Below the pieces are notes generated by a model. That model saw nothing but the letters and a program-made list of their open reading frames with translations. It was not told the DNA's origin and did not search any database. From CALKGK01 sp964649515 (lineage in GTDB: Bacteria; Bacteroidota; Bacteroidia; Flavobacteriales_D; Sanyastnellaceae): a stretch of 26,720 nt of DNA. The stretch covers positions 1 to 26,720 of the forward strand of contig CAZYPV010000045.1 in NCBI GenBank assembly GCA_964649515.1, written 5' to 3'. Positions 22,354 through 26,720 of this stretch are shown one piece after another. Within the stretch, counting starts at the first letter, position 1. Each line of letters begins with the position of its first letter. Made by a program: the position numbers and the translations under genes.

Positions 22354-23079
22354 TTATTTTCCGGTGGCTTTGTCCCGCTCTTGAATGAGTCGGTCCAAAT
22401 TTCTTCTTCGCTCTTCTAATTTTTGAGCGAGTCCTGTTTTGGCATCTTTTTTCTTTTCAATGGTGTCTGTGAGCTCGAGGTTTTCAGCTTCTAAATCCAG
22501 AATTTCCTGTTCCAAATCGGTGATTTCGTCGGTGTTCTTTTCCAGGTTTTTCTCGGCTTTTTCCAAGTCACGCGTGGTTCTTTTCAGTTCCTTTTCGGCG
22601 TCCTTAATGGCTTTCCTTTCGTTGTCTAAAACTTCGGCATACCAGTTTTCATTGGTGCTTTTTGCAAAGTCTTGAACGCTTTTCTTTAGCTTTTCAAAAA
22701 GAGCATCGTTCGCATTATTCGGACTTACTTTATTGTCTTCTCCTAAATTCATAAAAACACGAAGGCTCGTGGCTCCAGTGGCGTCGGTAATGATCATGGC
22801 ATAAACACTAGCTTCTTGAGTGCTCCAAGCTTCCATCACTTTATTTTCAATGCGCAACACGTCTTTGTTCGCCAAAAAACCGTTCCCTTTGGGTTTCTGC
22901 CCAAATCGATCTTTGGCAAAGTCTTCCCAAGCATCTTTGATGTAATCGGTAGAAGCGGGAAATGAGATGATTGCTGCATCATAAAGCTGATTGTCATAAC
23001 TCACACTTCCTGTTAGGGGTTCTTGAGCGTAAGCAGCGAGATTCAAGAAAATAAATAGCGTTAAAATTTGGTTTTTCAT
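22354..23079 (-). CDS. Secreted coiled-coil protein, paralogue A (241 aa)
   Basis: A signal peptide (1-19, ending AAYAQ) is followed by a globular domain of about 130 residues and a long coiled coil (about 155-237: EVLDNERKAIKDAEKELKR..., TDLEQEILDLEAENLELTD). The globular domain has DAWEDFAKDRFGQKPKGNG, an Ala/Gly strand (SVYAMIITDATGATSLRVFM) and NLGEDNKVS. The same order appears in the 269-aa protein at 24177-24986, so the two are paralogues. No enzyme motif is visible. Periplasmic or surface location is likely. It is divergent from the mscS-like gene, with 161 bp between them. Confidence 0.82.
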   Translation of the reverse strand: MKNQILTLFIFLNLAAYAQEPLTGSVSYDNQLYDAAIISFPASTDYIKDAWEDFAKDRFGQKPKGNGFLANKDVLRIENKVMEAWSTQEASVYAMIITDATGATSLRVFMNLGEDNKVSPNNANDALFEKLKKSVQDFAKSTNENWYAEVLDNERKAIKDAEKELKRTTRDLEKAEKNLEKNTDEITDLEQEILDLEAENLELTDTIEKKKDAKTGLAQKLEERRRNLDRLIQERDKATGK

Positions 23080-23219
23080 GTCGTTTTAATTTGAATTAGT
23101 GCTAACATCGTAGCGTAATTGTTGCTTAACTTTTGTGATGATCGTCGGTTTCTCTTTACCAGTGTTCTGTAAGGATTGGTGAATGAAAGCGATTCATGTA
23201 CAAGGTTAAAAATCAGGTG

Positions 23220-23227
23220 TAAATTTG
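23220..23227 (+). promoter_or_regulatory. -7 box of the mscS-like gene (TAAATTTG)
   Basis: TAAATTTG is an exact match to the Bacteroidota -7 consensus and ends 13 nt before the ATG at 23241, predicting a very short leader. No TTG is at the right distance for a -33 box. The rest of 23080-23219, the divergent region shared with the coiled-coil gene, shows nothing else definite. Confidence 0.45.
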
Positions 23228-23240
23228 AAAAAATAAAGCA

Positions 23241-24110
23241 ATGCTCGAAGAAATAAAGCTTCATTTTACCAGTATATATCAACCTTTGTTAATCATTCTC
23301 GGCACCATTATCGTGGCGGGAATATTTCAGTCGGTCTTTCGACGTATCATTAAACGGAAAAGTCACGACTTAAACAACGATCCTACCAATTATAAGTTCT
23401 TAAAGCACACGCTCACTGCTTTGATTTACATTGTGGGTTTCAGTTGGGCAGTATATACCATTCCAACGCTCAGGGTAATGGCTACGTCGATGTTGGCGGG
23501 TGCTGGGATTTTGGCCGTGGTGATTGGTTTTGCATCGCAACAAGCCTTGGCCAATGTTATTGCTGGTGTGTTTATTGTGATTTTTAAGCCTTTCCGCATC
23601 AATGATCGGGTTCAGATTAAGGATAACTTTTATTCGGGCGTTGTGGAAGACATCACTCTTCGTCATACCGTTATTCGAAATTTTGAGAACCGAAGAATCG
23701 TTATTCCAAACTCTTTGATGAGCAGTGAGATCATCGTAAACTCCGATTTTGGCGAAGATTTGATTTGCAAATTTGTGGATGTGGGCATTGCTTATGAAAG
23801 CGATGTGGTTTTGGCCAAGCAGATTTTAGCTGATGAGGTAATGAATCATCCCAATTGGTTGGATCGAAGGACAGAGGATGAAAAGAAAGAGGGATTGCCT
23901 CCCGTAACTGTTAGAGTGATTGCTTTGGCAGAATCCAGTGTGAATTTGAGGGCTTGGGCTTGGGCAGGTGATACCGCGGCGGCTTTTGAAATGCAGTGCG
24001 ATGTCTTGGAGCGGGTTAAAATCCGTTTCCCTCAGGAGGGGATTTCCATTCCTTTCCCACAAAGAACGATTCATTTCAATACACCGCTTCAAACCGAAAA
24101 GAAAGCGTAA
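23241..24110 (+). CDS. Small-conductance mechanosensitive channel (MscS family)
   Basis: 289 aa inner-membrane channel that opens under membrane tension and releases solutes on hypo-osmotic shock. It has three hydrophobic segments (about 13-30, 56-74 and 79-116). The third carries the pore-lining Gly/Ala pattern of TM3, LAGAGILAVVIGFASQQALA, followed by NVIAGVFIVIFKPFRINDRV and the beta domain (about 118-165: GVVEDITLRHTVIRN, RRIVIPNSLM). The C-terminal alpha/beta domain (VDVGIAYESDVVLAKQIL...) is complete. Length and topology match short MscS/YbdG-like members rather than large paralogues. It lies between two paralogous secreted coiled-coil genes, with the plus-strand one 66 bp downstream. 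Confidence 0.95.
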   Translation: MLEEIKLHFTSIYQPLLIILGTIIVAGIFQSVFRRIIKRKSHDLNNDPTNYKFLKHTLTALIYIVGFSWAVYTIPTLRVMATSMLAGAGILAVVIGFASQQALANVIAGVFIVIFKPFRINDRVQIKDNFYSGVVEDITLRHTVIRNFENRRIVIPNSLMSSEIIVNSDFGEDLICKFVDVGIAYESDVVLAKQILADEVMNHPNWLDRRTEDEKKEGLPPVTVRVIALAESSVNLRAWAWAGDTAAAFEMQCDVLERVKIRFPQEGISIPFPQRTIHFNTPLQTEKKA

Positions 24111-24176
24111 CTTCTTCCAGCGAACAAGGGAATTGTGACTTCTTCGGTCCTCCCTCGTCTCAAAAACACAACAACA

Positions 24177-24986
24177 ATGATGAACATGAAACTATTAACG
24201 CTAAGTGCCTTATTTCTCTTTACTTCTGTCGCAATTGCGCAAGATGAAGCCGTTATTTCAGCCCTTGAAACTGCTCCTCAAATGAGCGTCGAACAAAACG
24301 ACATTAAGTTTCAAAAGTCCAATAACACGGCATTCACGGCTTATGTAAAATCTGAGCCGGGCGACTTGGAAAAGGCATGGAAATCCTTTGTGTCTGATAA
24401 GTACGGGGCCGATTTGAAGAAGAGCAAAGGGATGCTTCAAGGAGAAGCGGTGCAAATGCCGGGGATTTCTGAGTTTACGGTGAATTTCTTCACGCTGATT
24501 GAAGCAGATGAGAAAGGAGCACGAATGGATGTACTGATGAGCATTGGCGATAAGTTTGTTTCTCAAAGCACCTTTCCCACAGAGGCCATGAACATTCAAA
24601 AGATGATGCGAACGTTTTTGCACGATTTCTACGTTGAGCAATATGACGAGGTGATCGAAAGCCAACGCAAGGAGCACGACAAACTGTCCAAAGCAGTAGA
24701 TAAACTAACCAAAGAAGGTGAGAAACTCGTGAAAAGCAGCGAGGGAAAGGCGTCCGATATCGAGAAAGCTGAGGAAGAGATCATCAAAACAGAGAAGCTG
24801 ATTGCTGATTCTCAGGTAAAGATTGAGCAGTTGAAGGCCGACATCGTGAACTACAAGAATGAAATTGAACAGCTGAAAAAAGAGCAAGAAAATAATGCTC
24901 AGGAGACCAAAAAAGCGACTGAACAGCTCGAGAAGAAAACCCAAAGAATTGAGCGGCTCAAGCAAAATGCAGATAGTATTAAGTAA
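24177..24986 (+). CDS. Secreted coiled-coil protein, paralogue B (269 aa)
   Basis: The frame also opens at a GTG at 24135, but the signal peptide (MMNMKLLTLSALFLFTSVAI, ending IAQ) begins at the ATG cluster 24177-24188, so I start there. The globular domain contains EKAWKSFVSDKYGADLKKSK, GMLQGEAVQMPGI, LIEADEKGARMDVLMSIGDK and FLHDFYVEQYDEVIES, aligning in order with the 241-aa protein at 22354-23079. From about residue 160 to the end it is coiled coil with Lys/Glu heptads (KLSKAVDKLTKEGEKLVKSS, KKATEQLEKKTQRIERLKQN). It lies 66 bp downstream of the mscS-like gene and ends in a strong terminator, so it is probably cotranscribed with the channel. Function unknown. Confidence 0.85.
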   Translation: MMNMKLLTLSALFLFTSVAIAQDEAVISALETAPQMSVEQNDIKFQKSNNTAFTAYVKSEPGDLEKAWKSFVSDKYGADLKKSKGMLQGEAVQMPGISEFTVNFFTLIEADEKGARMDVLMSIGDKFVSQSTFPTEAMNIQKMMRTFLHDFYVEQYDEVIESQRKEHDKLSKAVDKLTKEGEKLVKSSEGKASDIEKAEEEIIKTEKLIADSQVKIEQLKADIVNYKNEIEQLKKEQENNAQETKKATEQLEKKTQRIERLKQNADSIK

Positions 24987-25030
24987 ACGCTAGAAAGCTG
25001 AACAAGCTATTTGAGATTGAACTGAAAAGC

Positions 25031-25061
25031 AAAAACCCTCGTCAACAGACGAGGGTTTTTT
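25031..25061. terminator. Terminator after paralogue B, probably bidirectional
   Basis: AAAAACCCTCGTC (25031-25043) and GACGAGGGTTTTT (25048-25060) are exact inverse complements around AACA, with a T run to 25061 on the plus strand and a matching T run on the minus strand. It serves the coiled-coil gene and probably the convergent Cys-rich gene (stop at 25086). Confidence 0.95.
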
Positions 25062-25085
25062 GTGTTTTATTGCCTGACGGAGTCT

Positions 25086-26534
25086 TTACTGACAGCTCTG
25101 CCCGTAACTATTGAGCAGTTCGAGGAGGTCGGATAAATTAACGAGATTGTCTCTGTTGATGTCTGCTGGACAAACTTCAAACGAAAAGTGCTCTTCTACG
25201 TCTAAGCTAAAGTTGATCAATCCGTTTGCTTCTGCCTCGTCAAGGGTGTTTGCCGAAAGGCTGTAACTCACGGAAAGCGAGTTGGAACCGTATTCTGGAA
25301 CCAAAAACATGAAATACATCCCGCCCTCTTCTGCTGTTTCATCATTGCTATCATCTTTGACGGAAAGAACAACTCCTTCTTCTGGGTTGGACCTGAAATC
25401 GACCGTCCCGATGTTCTTTTCAAGGAATGAGGATTTGGGATTGATGAGTTCGGAGTATTGAATGTCATTGATGGTCAAGTTGGCCTCTGAGAGTCCACCT
25501 TCTTGATTGGACAGCAGGAGGGAGGCCTTGGCAATAACATACTGGCCAGCAAAGGAGCTCAAATCGAGAAGAGCGCTGCCCACATAGGGTGTTTCACTTG
25601 CAGTGATGCTTGAAATAGGCAACTCCAGGATGAGGTTTTCGGGACAATCGTTGTTGTTGAGTTCTCCGGGGTAGCTGCAGGCTTCCGATGAAGTACAAGA
25701 TCCCTCGGGATCGAAGTTGCAAGCATTGGGATCACCGCAGGTGGGGTATTCACACTTGTTATTGTCGTGAGTTGCGTCAGGGTTAAAGTTGCAAGCAGTT
25801 TCGTCCGTACATCCTTGTTGGTAGTAAAGACCATAATTACGACCGTTGAATAAGTGGAAGGCGCCATCGTTGGAGACATAATCCTCTTCAATATCCACTT
25901 GATATCGGTAGTATTGTAAGTTATCTACGTCTGGAAAAATCTGAAGTGCAAATTGAAAACCAAGATCTCCATCAGTGGTAAGTTGCGCTAATAAAATGCG
26001 ATTGTCTTCGCCTGTAGGATAGGAGTTGGGTTGATCAAGTGTAGCGAAGACAATACCGTCTTGTACGAAAAAGGAATTTCCTGGAGCACCTAGACCGAAG
26101 GAGTCTGCAAAAGGGTTTTCTGGAACGGTGAAGGCTGCCAGAACAGAGCCTGGTTCGGAGACGGTTTCTACTCCAATGGTCAAGAAGCTGTCGAACCCAG
26201 ATTCAGGAAAATAGGGACAAATGAATGAATTGTGATCTCCTCCTAAAGCGCCACCGACCTCGGAATTAAAAAAGGTAGTAGTGGTGTTGAAATACATCGT
26301 TGGTCCTTCTAACAGCGCATACATGGCACTCAAATGATTGGTTGAATCTTCTAAAAGAGCATAAATGCGGTAGGTCGTTGTCCCTTCGGGTTGCGGGTAA
26401 TATTCACCACAGGTATTGATCATCCCTGTGCTGGATTGTTCAACGATGATGGTATCCAATTGTGCAGTAGAGATGTTTTGCAGTAACAATAGTGAAAGGC
26501 CAAGAAAGAACGCTCGAAGCAGTGTCGTTTTCAT
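25086..26534 (-). CDS. Secreted Cys-repeat protein with dockerin-like C-terminus (482 aa)
   Basis: A signal peptide (1-25, ending ISTAQ) precedes an unrecognised N-terminal domain (about 26-240). Two tandem cysteine repeats follow: GCTDETACNFNPDATHDNNK (241-264 with the closing CEYP) and a second at 265-289 (CGDPNACNFDPEG...CSYP). This repeat is frequent in surface proteins of marine Bacteroidota. A second beta-rich domain (about 297-453) precedes a final calcium-loop motif at 458-469 (DINRDNLVNLSD; ligand positions Asp458, Asn460, Asp462, Asn466, Asp469) and LLELLNSYG, flanked by Cys455 and Cys481. It resembles one dockerin half. There is no recognisable T9SS sorting domain, so the export route past the periplasm is unclear. 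Function unknown. Confidence 0.87.
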   Translation of the reverse strand: MKTTLLRAFFLGLSLLLLQNISTAQLDTIIVEQSSTGMINTCGEYYPQPEGTTTYRIYALLEDSTNHLSAMYALLEGPTMYFNTTTTFFNSEVGGALGGDHNSFICPYFPESGFDSFLTIGVETVSEPGSVLAAFTVPENPFADSFGLGAPGNSFFVQDGIVFATLDQPNSYPTGEDNRILLAQLTTDGDLGFQFALQIFPDVDNLQYYRYQVDIEEDYVSNDGAFHLFNGRNYGLYYQQGCTDETACNFNPDATHDNNKCEYPTCGDPNACNFDPEGSCTSSEACSYPGELNNNDCPENLILELPISSITASETPYVGSALLDLSSFAGQYVIAKASLLLSNQEGGLSEANLTINDIQYSELINPKSSFLEKNIGTVDFRSNPEEGVVLSVKDDSNDETAEEGGMYFMFLVPEYGSNSLSVSYSLSANTLDEAEANGLINFSLDVEEHFSFEVCPADINRDNLVNLSDLLELLNSYGQSCQ

Positions 26535-26601
26535 GATGATCAGTTTTAGTTACTTCTGCTAAAGAAGTGGGTTTTCAATTTAAGGAGTGCTTCTAGGATA
26601 A

Positions 26602-26631
26602 ACTAAAAGCATCACTAAACTAAAGACTAAA
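26602..26631. repeat. Cluster of four ACTAAA motifs upstream of the Cys-rich gene
   Basis: ACTAAA occurs at 26602-26607, 26614-26619, 26619-26624 and 26626-26631, about 70-95 bp upstream of the ATG at 26534; an inverted copy (TTTAGT) is at 26545-26550. No TAnnTTTG promoter box is visible here. The region is AT-rich, so chance clustering is possible. Confidence 0.3.
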
Positions 26632-26663
26632 TCGCTGAAAAACAAGTTTCTGCAAAAAAAAAA

Positions 26664-26720
26664 TCACCCATGAATGGATTCTTCTTTTCCATATTTCGCC
26701 ATCAAACCGGCCTCATAATC
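26664..26720 (-). CDS. Probable C-terminal end of a gene that runs off the window
   Basis: Read on the minus strand from the window edge, an open frame of 18 codons gives DYEAGLMAKYGKEESIHG and a TGA at 26664-26666. The composition is protein-like, and ten T follow directly after the stop on that strand (complement of 26654-26663), as at a transcript end, though without a convincing hairpin. Too short to identify. Confidence 0.4.
   Translation of the reverse strand, partial: DYEAGLMAKYGKEESIHG

Overview
The window looks like a chromosomal segment of a Bacteroidota bacterium, most likely a Flavobacteriales member of the marine Cryomorphaceae/Crocinitomicaceae/Owenweeksia type. The evidence is a giant PKD-repeat protein ending in a type IX secretion (type B, gliding-motility-associated) sorting domain, 'GCTDxxACNxxP' cysteine repeats, a DUF5723-type outer-membrane protein, several lipoproteins, and Bacteroidota-style promoters (TTG-N18-TAATTTTG before lysS). 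The run of exactly 100 N at 6190-6289 shows this is a draft scaffold, possibly a metagenome bin. I saw no tRNA, rRNA, CRISPR array, insertion sequence or phage gene.

Layout. 1-229: a GC-rich stretch of short degenerate repeats, then non-coding DNA. 230-1837 (-): a small conserved hypothetical protein and a membrane-anchored class C beta-lactamase-fold serine hydrolase. 1885-2718 (+): a secreted TPR protein. 2729-4416 (-): a coupled pair, an SIS-domain phosphosugar isomerase followed by lipB (octanoyltransferase). 4477-10035 (-): the giant PKD adhesin-like protein. 10211-11920 (+): lysS with its own promoter and terminator. 11927-17067 (-): two lipoproteins (one an M23/LytM peptidase with an unusual metal site), tryptophan 2,3-dioxygenase, a DUF3108 protein, a RidA-family protein of the 2-aminomuconate deaminase type, and a small membrane protein. 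17047-18549 (+): a possible 43-aa protein and an Xaa-Pro aminopeptidase. 18620-21600 (-): a lipoprotein and a DUF5723 outer-membrane protein overlapping by ATGA. 21816-24986: an unknown helical protein, then an MscS-type channel between two paralogous secreted coiled-coil proteins. 25086-26534 (-): a secreted Cys-rich protein with a dockerin-like EF-hand tail. The window ends in what is probably the C-terminus of another minus-strand gene.

Working together. TDO and the RidA-family protein could both serve tryptophan catabolism through the kynurenine/2-aminomuconate route, although other genes and two terminators lie between them. The M23 peptidase, DUF3108 protein, lipoproteins, DUF5723 barrel, PKD protein and coiled-coil proteins are envelope or secreted products. 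LipB, LysRS and aminopeptidase P are housekeeping functions. Most of the window is ordinary chromosome. The most notable items are the paralogous coiled-coil pair around mscS, the HxC metal site in the M23 peptidase, the phased repeats at 21672-21745, the unlisted 43-aa ORF, and the probable near-zero true size of the N gap.
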